Shown here: positions 1-7,943 of the stretch, piece after piece | Numbering within the stretch: position 1 is the first letter of the stretch | Layout of the letters: each line of letters begins with the position of its first letter | DNA from: JBHIEE01 sp046760445 | Lineage (GTDB): Bacteria > Acidobacteriota > Aminicenantia > JdFR-78 | DNA: 37,972 nucleotides | Reading direction: 5' to 3' | Assembly (NCBI GenBank): GCA_046760445.1 | Contig: JBHIEE010000012.1 | Span: 1 to 37,972 of the forward strand | Made by a program: the position numbers and the translations under genes | Notes under the pieces: model-generated | Databases searched by the model: none | What the model was told of the DNA's origin: nothing | What the model saw: only the letters and a program-made list of their open reading frames with translations

Positions 1-2
1 AA

Positions 3-1613
3 CCAGAAGGTATATTTTATCAAAAAATACAGCCAAAAGATGCTAAAGAAATTATTTCAGAAACAATAGTCAATAAAAAGATTATTGACCGTCTTCTTTA
101 TGTTGATCCTATTACTAGTGAGAAAATCATCCCAGAAAAAGAAGTTCCTTTTTACAAAAAGCAAGAGAGAATAATCTTTGGAATGAATGGGTTAATAGAT
201 CCGACTAAAATTGAAGACTATATAACACTTGGAGGATATGAAGCCTTAGGAAAAGTTCTGAGCAATATGAAACAAAATCAAGTTATAGAAGAAGTTAAAA
301 AATCTGGTTTAAGAGGGAGAGGAGGAGCAGGGTTTCTGACAGGTAAAAAATGGGAAATTTGTCGAGAAGTAAAGAATAATCCTAAATACTTAATATGTAA
401 TTGCGATGAAGGTGATCCCGGAGCTTATATGGATAGAAGTTTATTAGAAGGTAATCCTCATTTAGTTATAGAAGGAATGATTATTGGAGCTTATGCTATA
501 GGAGCTTCTCAGGGTTATATTTATGTTCGAGATGAATACCCATTAGCTGTTTTAAATGCCTCAATAGCCCTTGAGCAGGCAAGAGAATATGGTTTACTTG
601 GGAAAAACATCCTCGGTTTTGATTTTGACTTCGATGTTGAAATTAGCAAAGGAGCAGGAGCCTTTGTTTCTGGAGAAGAAACTGCTCTTATAGCTGCAAT
701 TGAAGGAAGAAAAGGCATTCCTCGACAGAGACCACCTTATCCAGCTCAAAAAGGACTATGGGGGAAACCAACAAACATTAATAATGTGGAAACCTGGGCT
801 AATGTTCCTTGGATTATAAACAAAGGTGCTGATTGGTATTCAAAAATTGGGACTAATGGCAGTAAGGGAACCAAAATATTCTCCTTAGTGGGAAAAATCA
901 ATAACACAGGTCTTGTGGAAGTGCCTATGGGTATGACACTCCGTGAAATTATTTATGATATTGGTGGTGGTATTCCAGGAGGAAAGGAATTTAAAGCGGT
1001 TCAGACTGGAGGTCCTTCAGGTGGATGCATTCCTAAAAAATTATTAGACCTGCCAATTGATTTCGAAAGTTTAACTGAAGCTGGCTCAATGATGGGTTCT
1101 GGCGGCATGATTGTAATGGATGAAAATACTTGTATGGTTGATGTTGCTAAATATTTTCTCAATTTTCTGCGCGATGAATCCTGTGGAAAGTGTCTCTCCT
1201 GTCGAGAGGGAACTCAAAGAATGTGGGAAATTGTTAAAGATATTTCAGAAGGAAAAGGAAAAGAGGGAGATATAGAATTACTTGAAGAATTAGCCCGTGC
1301 TGTGAAGGACGCTTCAATGTGTGGGCTTGGTCAGACAGCAGCCAATCCCGTGCTTTCCACCCTCAGATACTTTAGAGACGAATATGAAGCTCACATTAAA
1401 GAAAAGAAATGTCCGGCTGGAGTCTGTAAAGAATTAATTCAATATTTTATTCTTGAAGACAAATGTACTGGTTGTCTGGCCTGTATTAAAGTCTGTCCTC
1501 AGGAAGCAATCAGTGGTGAACTAAAAAAACCTCATATTCTGGATCAAAGTAAGTGTATTAAATGCGGGGCTTGTTTTGATGTCTGTCGTTTTGAGGCAAT
1601 TATAATAAAGTGA
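3..1613 (+). CDS. NADH dehydrogenase NuoF/HndC-like subunit, 5' end cut by window edge
   Basis: FMN- and NAD(H)-binding subunit that oxidises NADH (or runs in reverse) and passes electrons to Fe-S centres; cytoplasmic. The frame is open from base 3, and its first 60 codons resemble the thioredoxin-like N-terminal domain of HndC/HydB-type NuoF proteins. The ATG at 183 has no ribosome binding site and is internal, so the real start lies left of the window. Numbered from that Met: glycine-rich NADH/FMN loop GRGGAGF at 45-51, an SLBB-like part, the [4Fe-4S] motif SCGKCLSCREGT with C334, C337 and C340, and a C-terminal two-cluster ferredoxin (CTGCLACIKVCP near 427-439, CIKCGACFDVC near 457-469). 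That ferredoxin tail is typical of NADH-linked hydrogenase or bifurcating complexes rather than respiratory complex I. The next gene starts 7 nt after the stop, so they form an operon. A NuoE-like gene may lie upstream, out of view. Confidence 0.93.
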   Translation, partial: PEGIFYQKIQPKDAKEIISETIVNKKIIDRLLYVDPITSEKIIPEKEVPFYKKQERIIFGMNGLIDPTKIEDYITLGGYEALGKVLSNMKQNQVIEEVKKSGLRGRGGAGFLTGKKWEICREVKNNPKYLICNCDEGDPGAYMDRSLLEGNPHLVIEGMIIGAYAIGASQGYIYVRDEYPLAVLNASIALEQAREYGLLGKNILGFDFDFDVEISKGAGAFVSGEETALIAAIEGRKGIPRQRPPYPAQKGLWGKPTNINNVETWANVPWIINKGADWYSKIGTNGSKGTKIFSLVGKINNTGLVEVPMGMTLREIIYDIGGGIPGGKEFKAVQTGGPSGGCIPKKLLDLPIDFESLTEAGSMMGSGGMIVMDENTCMVDVAKYFLNFLRDESCGKCLSCREGTQRMWEIVKDISEGKGKEGDIELLEELARAVKDASMCGLGQTAANPVLSTLRYFRDEYEAHIKEKKCPAGVCKELIQYFILEDKCTGCLACIKVCPQEAISGELKKPHILDQSKCIKCGACFDVCRFEAIIIK

Positions 1614-1620
1614 GGGAAAA

Positions 1621-2328
1621 ATGATTAAATTAACAATTAATGGCTTAGAAGTTGAAGTAGAAGAGGGTTGGACTATTCTGGAAGCAGCTAAATTTTATGG
1701 ACTTGAAATTCCAACCCTCTGCTATTATGAAGGATTAACTCCTTATGGGGGCTGTCGTTTATGCCTGGTCGAAATAGGAGAAGGAGAAAAGTCAAAACTG
1801 GTGACTTCCTGTACTTATCCAGTGGAAAAAGGATTAATTGTCAAAACAGATACCAAAAGAGTAATAGAAGCTCGAAAAATGATGATTGAATTAATGCTCT
1901 CTATCGCTCCTTTCTCCAAAACCATTCAGGACTTGGCATCCAAGTTCGGAGTAACTAAGGTAAGATTTAAACCGAGAAATGAAGAATGTATCCTCTGCGG
2001 TTTATGTGTCAGAATGTGTCATGAACAGATGGATGCTCAAGCTATTGGATTTGTCAATCGAGGAAAGGATTTACGCATTACTACGCCCTTTGATATAAAA
2101 TCTGAAGCCTGTCGTTTATGCGGAGGATGCATTTATATCTGTCCTGCTTGTCAATTAAGATGTCAGGGCCCGGGAGCAGAAACTGCTATCTGTAATGCCT
2201 GTCTGACTATGGATCCCACCTGTCTCGACTATTACGATGAACTCCAGTGCTGGATGTACGATGCCGGGCGGTGTGGCACCTGTGTCCGAGAAGAACCCGA
2301 GAAAAAGGATTTAGAAATAACTAAATAA
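1621..2328 (+). CDS. NuoG/HoxU-like iron-sulfur protein with cysteine-rich tail
   Basis: Electron-transfer subunit of 235 aa, probably linking the NuoF-like flavoprotein to the next gene product. Residues 1-80 form a plant-type [2Fe-2S] domain with C34, C45, C48 and C64. Two [4Fe-4S] motifs follow: C123/C126/C129/C133 and C164/C167/C170/C174. In NuoG and HoxU an HxxxCxxCxxxxxC motif normally lies between these regions; here the matching stretch (about 93-110) reads SIAPFSKTIQDLASKFG, with no His or Cys. After the second ferredoxin motif there are eight more cysteines (C177, C181, C191, C194, C201, C210, C218, C221), unusual for the family. The molybdopterin-like domain of NuoG is absent. Only a weak Shine-Dalgarno (gaggg, overlapping the previous stop) precedes the start, which suggests translational coupling. 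The Fe-S role is clear; the partner is inferred from the operon. Confidence 0.9.
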   Translation: MIKLTINGLEVEVEEGWTILEAAKFYGLEIPTLCYYEGLTPYGGCRLCLVEIGEGEKSKLVTSCTYPVEKGLIVKTDTKRVIEARKMMIELMLSIAPFSKTIQDLASKFGVTKVRFKPRNEECILCGLCVRMCHEQMDAQAIGFVNRGKDLRITTPFDIKSEACRLCGGCIYICPACQLRCQGPGAETAICNACLTMDPTCLDYYDELQCWMYDAGRCGTCVREEPEKKDLEITK

Positions 2329-2351
2329 AAATATTAAATAAACAGGAATAT

Positions 2352-2360
2352 AAAGGAGGT
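2352..2360 (+). promoter_or_regulatory. Strong ribosome binding site
   Basis: AAAGGAGGT lies 7 nt before the ATG at 2368, much stronger than the sites before the two preceding genes, and it fixes this start. Confidence 0.8.
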
Positions 2361-2367
2361 ATTAATT

Positions 2368-3948
2368 ATGAATCTTACAAAATTGAATCGAAGCGCAGCC
2401 ACTTTAACTAAAAATCGAACTGAAGGTTCAATTGTCCCCATTAGTGGAATGTGTGTTACCTGTGTGGATGGTTGTATTGGAATGTGTGAAATTGGAAAAT
2501 CAGCTTACCGAGGGACAGAAGTCCTTTACCCTCAGCCTTTTGGAATCATCACTTCAGCCTGTGAAAAGGAATACCCAGTCGACTTATCTCATTTTAGTAT
2601 TATGGGTACGGCAGTTGGAGCATACGGAGTAGAAGCAGACAGTGATAAAGCTATTTTTCCTAAGGTTAATTTAGAAACCAAAATTGGAGGAGATAAAGGA
2701 ATTAAATTAAAACTCCCATTTATTATACCTGGATTAGGTTCTACGAGGATTGCTAAAGTTAACTGGGAAGGATTAGCTATTGGAGCAGCCTTAGCGGGAA
2801 TACCCCTCACAATTGGAGAAAATGTTTGCGGAATGGATGAAGGCTCTGAAATTAAAAATGGGAAAATCGTCCATTCACCTGATATGGAAAGAAGAGTAAA
2901 ACTTTATAAAGAATGGCAACAAGACGGCTATGGAACGATTATTGTTCAGGCTAATGTAGAAGATACAAGATTAGGTGTTCACGAATATGTTATTTCCAAA
3001 TTAGGGGTAGAAGCAGTTGAGCTCAAATGGGGACAGGGAGCCAAAGACATTGGAGGAGAAGTCAAAATTAAAGACCTTAAAAAAGCTCAGATTCTGAAGC
3101 AACGAGGTTATATTGTTCTTCCTGACCCAACTGATCCAGGAGTAATAGAAGCTTTTGAAAAAGGGGCTTTTAAAGAATTTGAGAGACATTCGCGACTGGG
3201 AATGGTAGAAGAAGAAAGCTTTCTTAAGAGAGTGGAAGAATTAAGAAAAGCCGGAGCAAAATATGTTTTCCTAAAGACAGGAGCTTATCGCCCAGCAGAT
3301 CTTGCTCGAGCAGTGAAGTATGCCTCTAAGGCTAAAATTGACCTTTTAACAGTAGATGGAGCAGGTGGCGGAACAGGAATGAGTCCCTGGCGAATGATGA
3401 ATGAATGGGGAGTCCCAGGAATTGAATTGTGGTCCCTCTTATACAGCTATGTCCAAAAATTGGCTCAAAAAGGAGAATACATTCCTGATATTGCTATTGC
3501 TGGTGGGTTTACTTTAGAAGACCAGATATTCAAGGGCCTGGCCTTAGGTGCACCTTATTTCAAACTCATCGGGATGGCCAGAGCACCTTTAGCCGCTGCT
3601 ATGGTAGGAAAAACAATTGGCAAGAGAATTGAAGAAGGGCAAGTTCCTGTTTATGTAGAACGATTTGGAAATACGGCCGAAGAAATATTTATTACTGCTC
3701 CTGAGTTAAAAAGAAAATTAGGAAAAGACTTTGAAAAGATTCCAACTGGAGCTTTAGGCCTCTATACCTATTTCAAAAGACTCAATCAAGGGTTAAAACA
3801 ATTAATGGCTGGCAATCGTAAATTCAGTCTGGAATACATCACCCGGGGTGACATTGCTGCCTTAACTCGTGAAGCAGCTGAAATAAGCGGAATCCGCTAT
3901 ATCTTAGATGTTGACCAGGAAGAAGTTGAAAAAATCTTGGAAAGCTAA
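2368..3948 (+). CDS. FMN-binding glutamate-synthase-like oxidoreductase (no glutaminase domain)
   Basis: 526-aa protein related to the FMN/2-oxoglutarate-binding (GltB central) domain of glutamate synthase. The alpha/beta-barrel glycine loop VDGAGGGTGMSPW is near residue 329-341, followed by the family-type segment IAGGFTLEDQIFKGLALGA. It lacks the N-terminal class-II glutaminase domain and the C-terminal beta-helix. The usual 3Fe-4S motif after the barrel (CxxxxCPVG type) is not there; that stretch reads MARAPLAAAMVGKTIG. Instead an N-terminal motif CVTCVDGCIGMC (C29, C32, C36, C40) could hold a cluster. It is the last gene of the operon with the NuoF-like and Fe-S proteins, so it probably exchanges electrons with NADH through them. 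The substrate could be 2-oxoglutarate plus ammonia or another compound; the sequence does not decide. A convergent gene ends 34 bp downstream, with no clear terminator between. Confidence 0.88.
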   Translation: MNLTKLNRSAATLTKNRTEGSIVPISGMCVTCVDGCIGMCEIGKSAYRGTEVLYPQPFGIITSACEKEYPVDLSHFSIMGTAVGAYGVEADSDKAIFPKVNLETKIGGDKGIKLKLPFIIPGLGSTRIAKVNWEGLAIGAALAGIPLTIGENVCGMDEGSEIKNGKIVHSPDMERRVKLYKEWQQDGYGTIIVQANVEDTRLGVHEYVISKLGVEAVELKWGQGAKDIGGEVKIKDLKKAQILKQRGYIVLPDPTDPGVIEAFEKGAFKEFERHSRLGMVEEESFLKRVEELRKAGAKYVFLKTGAYRPADLARAVKYASKAKIDLLTVDGAGGGTGMSPWRMMNEWGVPGIELWSLLYSYVQKLAQKGEYIPDIAIAGGFTLEDQIFKGLALGAPYFKLIGMARAPLAAAMVGKTIGKRIEEGQVPVYVERFGNTAEEIFITAPELKRKLGKDFEKIPTGALGLYTYFKRLNQGLKQLMAGNRKFSLEYITRGDIAALTREAAEISGIRYILDVDQEEVEKILES

Positions 3949-3982
3949 AAACTAATTAACAAATATTTTATTTAAAAATTTT

Positions 3983-4519
3983 TTATATTTCTTCTAATAT
4001 ATCTCTGAAAAGCTCTTCAGAAGTAATCTTTTTATTATTTTCCTTTAGAATGTTCTCAATGACATAGCTTGGTTCAGGAAGTTCCCCTTCATCAATAATT
4101 CCCCCCACATCAGCAAATTCTTCCCTTTCATTATTATTCTTGTCTTCAATCTTACCTAATAGACTAAAAATGGTTTTCAGTAACTCCTCACTGTTATATG
4201 GCTTTTCAAAATAGGCTGAAACTTTATAGCTCCCAAGAGCTTCCTGTTTAATATTATCTGATCCATCTTCAGTTAGAATTATTATCGGGGTATCTTTCTT
4301 ATATTCCCTGCGAATTTTTTGACAGAAATAAAAAGCATGGACTTTAGGAAGCTCTGTCTCCAAAACTACTAAATCCGGGTTTTCATTCTCAAATTTCTGG
4401 AGAGCAGAAAATCCATCAATACTGGTAATTGTCTTACAGCCTTTTTCTTCAAGTAAATCTATGATTGAATTAAAGCTTTTTCCTTCAAAATCAACAAGCA
4501 GTATTTTTTCTTCTCTCAT
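3983..4519 (-). CDS. Response-regulator-like protein with Glu in place of the phospho-acceptor Asp
   Basis: 178 aa. Residues 5-122 are a receiver (REC) fold: KILLVDFEG at the start, VVLETELP at the phospho-acceptor strand, IILTED with T83, and YFEKP with K106. The switch Thr and Lys are kept, but the phosphorylated Asp is Glu (E54) and the second acidic-pocket residue is Phe (F11 after D10). Such pseudo-receivers usually work by protein-protein contact, and Glu can mimic phosphorylation; that is family knowledge. Residues about 123-178 are acidic and Asn/Glu-rich with no DNA-binding or enzymatic domain. There is no kinase gene nearby. The start has no Shine-Dalgarno; an AT-rich TATATA lies 9 nt before the ATG, so the transcript could be leaderless. 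Twin palindromes lie about 105-145 bp upstream. Confidence 0.85.
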   Translation of the reverse strand: MREEKILLVDFEGKSFNSIIDLLEEKGCKTITSIDGFSALQKFENENPDLVVLETELPKVHAFYFCQKIRREYKKDTPIIILTEDGSDNIKQEALGSYKVSAYFEKPYNSEELLKTIFSLLGKIEDKNNNEREEFADVGGIIDEGELPEPSYVIENILKENNKKITSEELFRDILEEI

Positions 4520-4623
4520 CGTTCTATTTATATATGCAAAAATCGTGCTAAAATTGAAAATTTCATAATTAATTGATATTATTCAAATTATAAAAAAATA
4601 ATTTTTCTTTCATGTTTTTTAAT

Positions 4624-4656
4624 TACAAATTTTGTCATTTAAAGACAAAATTTGTC
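4624..4656. promoter_or_regulatory. Two 13-bp palindromes 20 bp apart, operator-like
   Basis: The sequence holds tacaaattttgtc (4624-4636) and gacaaaatttgtc (4644-4656). The second is a perfect 6-1-6 palindrome, the first differs in one outer base, and their centres (4630, 4650) are 20 bp apart, about two helical turns. Together they also form a perfect 12-bp inverted repeat with a 7-base loop. They lie in the 200-bp spacer upstream of the pseudo-receiver gene and downstream of the RND gene. No T-run follows on either strand, so a protein-binding site fits better than a terminator. Confidence 0.5.
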
Positions 4657-4719
4657 ACTTTTTCAGAATAATACATGGCATATGAAATTAAACTGAATTG
4701 AATAGAGAAATTTTTAAGG

Positions 4720-7700
4720 TTAAAAGCTGCTCCAAGCTTTTTTTACTTCGCTCCTTTTTTTTCTGAGCCAGAATGTAACTCTGTGTCCATAAAAATAAAA
4801 AATCGGAATGGTAATTAAAATAAAGAGAGTGGAACTCATCAGTCCACCAATAGTGGAAAGAGCAAGTGATGACCAGATATTTCTTCCTTCTTCCTCTACC
4901 TGAATTAAGAGCAGAGGAAACATTCCTAAGACTGTTGTTGCAGCAGTCATAAAAATTGGCCTCACCCTTTCCCTTGCTCCTTTGACCACTGCTTCTTTAA
5001 TATCTAATCCTTGTTTTCTCTTTGAATTTATATGATCAACTAAAAGAATAGAATTGTTAACGACAATTCCTCCCAAAAGAATAACTCCAATATAAGCTGA
5101 GGAATCAAAAGGATAGTCGGCAATAATAAAGGCAATAAACACTCCAATCAGGGCTAAAGGAACAGCCAGAAGAATAAAAAAGGGATGAATTAATGACTCA
5201 TATAATGAGGCGAGAATCATATAGATGATAATTAAAGAAAATATTATAGCAAAAACCAATTGACCTTTTTCTTCTTCAGTCATCCGCCATTCCTCTTCCA
5301 TTGTTGCTGAAAAACCTGGTGGTAACTCGAGGCTGTTGTAAATCGCTTTCTGATACCTTTCTGCTGCCTTGTAAGGACCTCGATATTCCCACAACACAGT
5401 CTGCATATACTGCTGGTTTTCCCGGTCAATAGAACCAGCAATTGGCCTTTGCTCAATGGTGGTTATTTCTCTAAGACGGAGATATTCTCTGGTTGAAGTT
5501 CTAATCATTAAATTTTCTAAAGTTTTAAGGTCCATTTTTTCTGCCTCTGAGAGCTTAAGAGAAAGATTTACTTCTCTTCCCCCTATTTTCAATTTCTGCC
5601 AAGAAATTCTTCCTCTCAGAGAAGTAGTTAAATGATAAAATAATTCATTTAAATCCAAGTCATATTTCTGGAGGGCTTTTCTATTTATCTTTAAAATGTA
5701 TTCAAAATAATCCATTCTTGCCCACCTATATCTATGAGAGACAATTTTAACCTCTTTTATTCGAGGATTTCTTTTTAATGTCTTTTCAAGCTCAGCAGTA
5801 ATTTCTTTTAATTTTTTGTAATTATAACCAAATATTTTGATTCGAGAACCATAATAAGTTCCTGTATAAAGACTGCTATAATAACCCTGCGGGTCAAATC
5901 CATAAATACTTATTCCTACTCCGGCGAAATTAGTCGCTAATGAAATCAGCTCTTCTTTCAAAGCATAGGGTCGAAAGGAATTCTCAATCTCTGGAGGAAA
6001 AGTTATAAAAAGATAAGCTCGATCTGAATAGACATAGGTGTTCATTTCTTCTTCATAATCTTTTTCCAGAACTTTCTCTTCAAATTTCTTGATAACAGCA
6101 TCTGTTTTTTCAAGCTCTGTTCCAGGAGGCATATAAACCCTCACACTCAAGGTTTGCTTGAGATACCATCGGAAGAAACTTCCGAAACTGACCTCCTTGC
6201 GGAACCACTTATAACTACCATAAAAAATTAAAGTAATAATTATAATTGTCTCAATAGGATGTTTAATAATAAATCTGATAAATCTTTCATAATATCTTCG
6301 AAATCTCTCCTGTCCTTCTTTTCTTTTTTGAGGCAAAATTTTAGGACTGAGAGCAGGAATCAGGGAAAAAGAAACCAGAAGAGAAGAAATTAAGGCTGAA
6401 GAAATCACTATTGCTAAAGGCAGATAATAAATTTTAAGTCTTCCCTGAAAATAGGCAAAAGAAAAGAAAACACTCACCGTGGTTAAAGTTGAGGCTAGAA
6501 CCGGTAAAAACACCTCCTTTGAACCTTTTATTGCAGCTTCCCGTGGGGAAAAACCTTGCTCTCTCAATCGCCAGACATTTTCAAACACAACAATTGAATT
6601 ATCTACAAATAAACCGAAACCTAAAGCTAAACCGCCCAGAGTTAGAAAGTTAATTGAAATTTTGAAAAAATAAATTAAATTGAAAGTAATCAGAACTGAA
6701 AAGGCAATTGAGGAAAGAATCAAAATAGAAGGCTTGAGATTTCTTATTACCACAAAAAGCATAATAAAAATAACAAGAAGAATAATACCAACTAACAAAT
6801 AAAGACTTCTTAATCTTTTTTGAATCTCTTCGCCTTCATCCTCGACCACTTTAAAAATCAAATCCGAAGGAAGCCCTTTTTTAATTTCCTCCAGTCTCTT
6901 CTTGACTGCTCGGGCAACTTTTAAAGTGTTAGTGCCTCTTTCCTTCACTATTTCCAGACCAATGGTTGGTTGACCATTAATTCTTCTTAAAGAATAGACT
7001 TCTTCATATGACTGCTCAACTCGGGCAATATCTTTTAATTTTATGGCATTACCACCAGCATATTTAACGACAATTTCTCCCAAATCTTTTATCCCTTTGA
7101 TTACATTGGTCACTTTAAAAATATATTCCTGCTCACCTTTTTTAATTTTTCCTGCTGAATAAGTCTTATTTGCTTCTGATAGAGCAGAATAAACCTGGTA
7201 AGGAGAAATATTATAAGCTCGAAGTTTATTTTCATCAAGAATGATTTTTATTTCTGGATCAGAGCCGCCACGAATTTCAACCCCAGCCACCCCTTTAACT
7301 GCTCTTAAAGTGTCCCTAATTTTCTGGAGGGCAATTTGCCTTAATTCCTGGAGAGAATAATGACCGGAGATAGTATAAGACAAAAATGGCTTTAATCTGA
7401 ATTCTTCGGGCACATAAGGAATAATCTGAGGATTTACTCTCGGTGGAAGTTTATCCCGGGAAGTAGCAATTTTTTCTCTCAATTCAAGAGAAGCAAACTC
7501 CATATTGGTCTTTGGGTCAAATTCCAGAGTAATATCCGATTTTCCTATATGGGAAGAGGAAGTAATTTTTCTTACACCTCTTACTGTGGAAGCCATTTCT
7601 TCTAAGGGCGAAGTTACCTGAGCCTGAATTATTTCTGGTGGAACATCAGACCAGACGGTAGAAATAGTTAATCGAGGATATTCTTCTCTGGGAGCAAGTT

Positions 7701-7794
7701 CAATGGGAATATTTAAAAAGGAATAGATCCCCAGCGCCAAAACAGTCATAAAAAACATGGCTGTTGCAATCGGTCTTTCAACAAATAATCTCAT
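4720..7794 (-). CDS. RND-family efflux permease (AcrB/HAE1-like)
   Basis: 1024-aa inner-membrane proton-driven exporter of the AcrB/MexB superfamily, the usual length. The first membrane helix starts at residue 10 (PIATAMFFMTVLALGIYSF), followed by the large periplasmic loop, a membrane bundle, a second loop and a second bundle. The TM4 motif GLFVDNSIVVFENV (near 394-407) carries one Asp (D398) and Asn where AcrB has a second Asp; the TM10 motif GGIVVNNSILLVDHIN is also typical. No membrane-fusion or TolC-like gene adjoins it, although this exporter type needs both. It does not overlap its neighbours; a candidate promoter lies about 30 bp upstream and the Shine-Dalgarno is weak. The substrate (drug, lipid or metabolite) cannot be read. 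Confidence 0.93.
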   Translation of the reverse strand: MRLFVERPIATAMFFMTVLALGIYSFLNIPIELAPREEYPRLTISTVWSDVPPEIIQAQVTSPLEEMASTVRGVRKITSSSHIGKSDITLEFDPKTNMEFASLELREKIATSRDKLPPRVNPQIIPYVPEEFRLKPFLSYTISGHYSLQELRQIALQKIRDTLRAVKGVAGVEIRGGSDPEIKIILDENKLRAYNISPYQVYSALSEANKTYSAGKIKKGEQEYIFKVTNVIKGIKDLGEIVVKYAGGNAIKLKDIARVEQSYEEVYSLRRINGQPTIGLEIVKERGTNTLKVARAVKKRLEEIKKGLPSDLIFKVVEDEGEEIQKRLRSLYLLVGIILLVIFIMLFVVIRNLKPSILILSSIAFSVLITFNLIYFFKISINFLTLGGLALGFGLFVDNSIVVFENVWRLREQGFSPREAAIKGSKEVFLPVLASTLTTVSVFFSFAYFQGRLKIYYLPLAIVISSALISSLLVSFSLIPALSPKILPQKRKEGQERFRRYYERFIRFIIKHPIETIIIITLIFYGSYKWFRKEVSFGSFFRWYLKQTLSVRVYMPPGTELEKTDAVIKKFEEKVLEKDYEEEMNTYVYSDRAYLFITFPPEIENSFRPYALKEELISLATNFAGVGISIYGFDPQGYYSSLYTGTYYGSRIKIFGYNYKKLKEITAELEKTLKRNPRIKEVKIVSHRYRWARMDYFEYILKINRKALQKYDLDLNELFYHLTTSLRGRISWQKLKIGGREVNLSLKLSEAEKMDLKTLENLMIRTSTREYLRLREITTIEQRPIAGSIDRENQQYMQTVLWEYRGPYKAAERYQKAIYNSLELPPGFSATMEEEWRMTEEEKGQLVFAIIFSLIIIYMILASLYESLIHPFFILLAVPLALIGVFIAFIIADYPFDSSAYIGVILLGGIVVNNSILLVDHINSKRKQGLDIKEAVVKGARERVRPIFMTAATTVLGMFPLLLIQVEEEGRNIWSSLALSTIGGLMSSTLFILITIPIFYFYGHRVTFWLRKKRSEVKKAWSSF

Positions 7795-7826
7795 TGCGCT
7801 TACGAGTTCTTTCTAATTTTTATTTG

Positions 7827-7855
7827 ATTTTATAATAGATAAAAAAAGAGGTCAA
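7827..7855 (-). promoter_or_regulatory. Candidate promoter of the RND exporter gene
   Basis: On the minus strand TTGACC (7850-7855) and TAAAAT (7827-7832) are separated by 17 bp, five of six consensus matches each. The expected start point is about 25 nt before the ATG at 7794. Confidence 0.45.
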
Positions 7856-7943
7856 ATCGAAAAGGGCTGGTGACTTGTGACCTGTTTCAAATTATATATT
7901 GCGCAGTTAAAGCTACCACTTTTTGAACAGACTATAAAACTCT

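Noticed and set aside
183..1613. ATG at 183 as the start of the NuoF-like gene
   Set aside because: The frame is open to the window edge, the upstream 60 codons look like the NuoF N-terminal domain, and no ribosome binding site precedes the ATG.
3949..3982. Bidirectional terminator between the converging operon and the pseudo-receiver gene
   Set aside because: Only AT-rich sequence without a stable stem.
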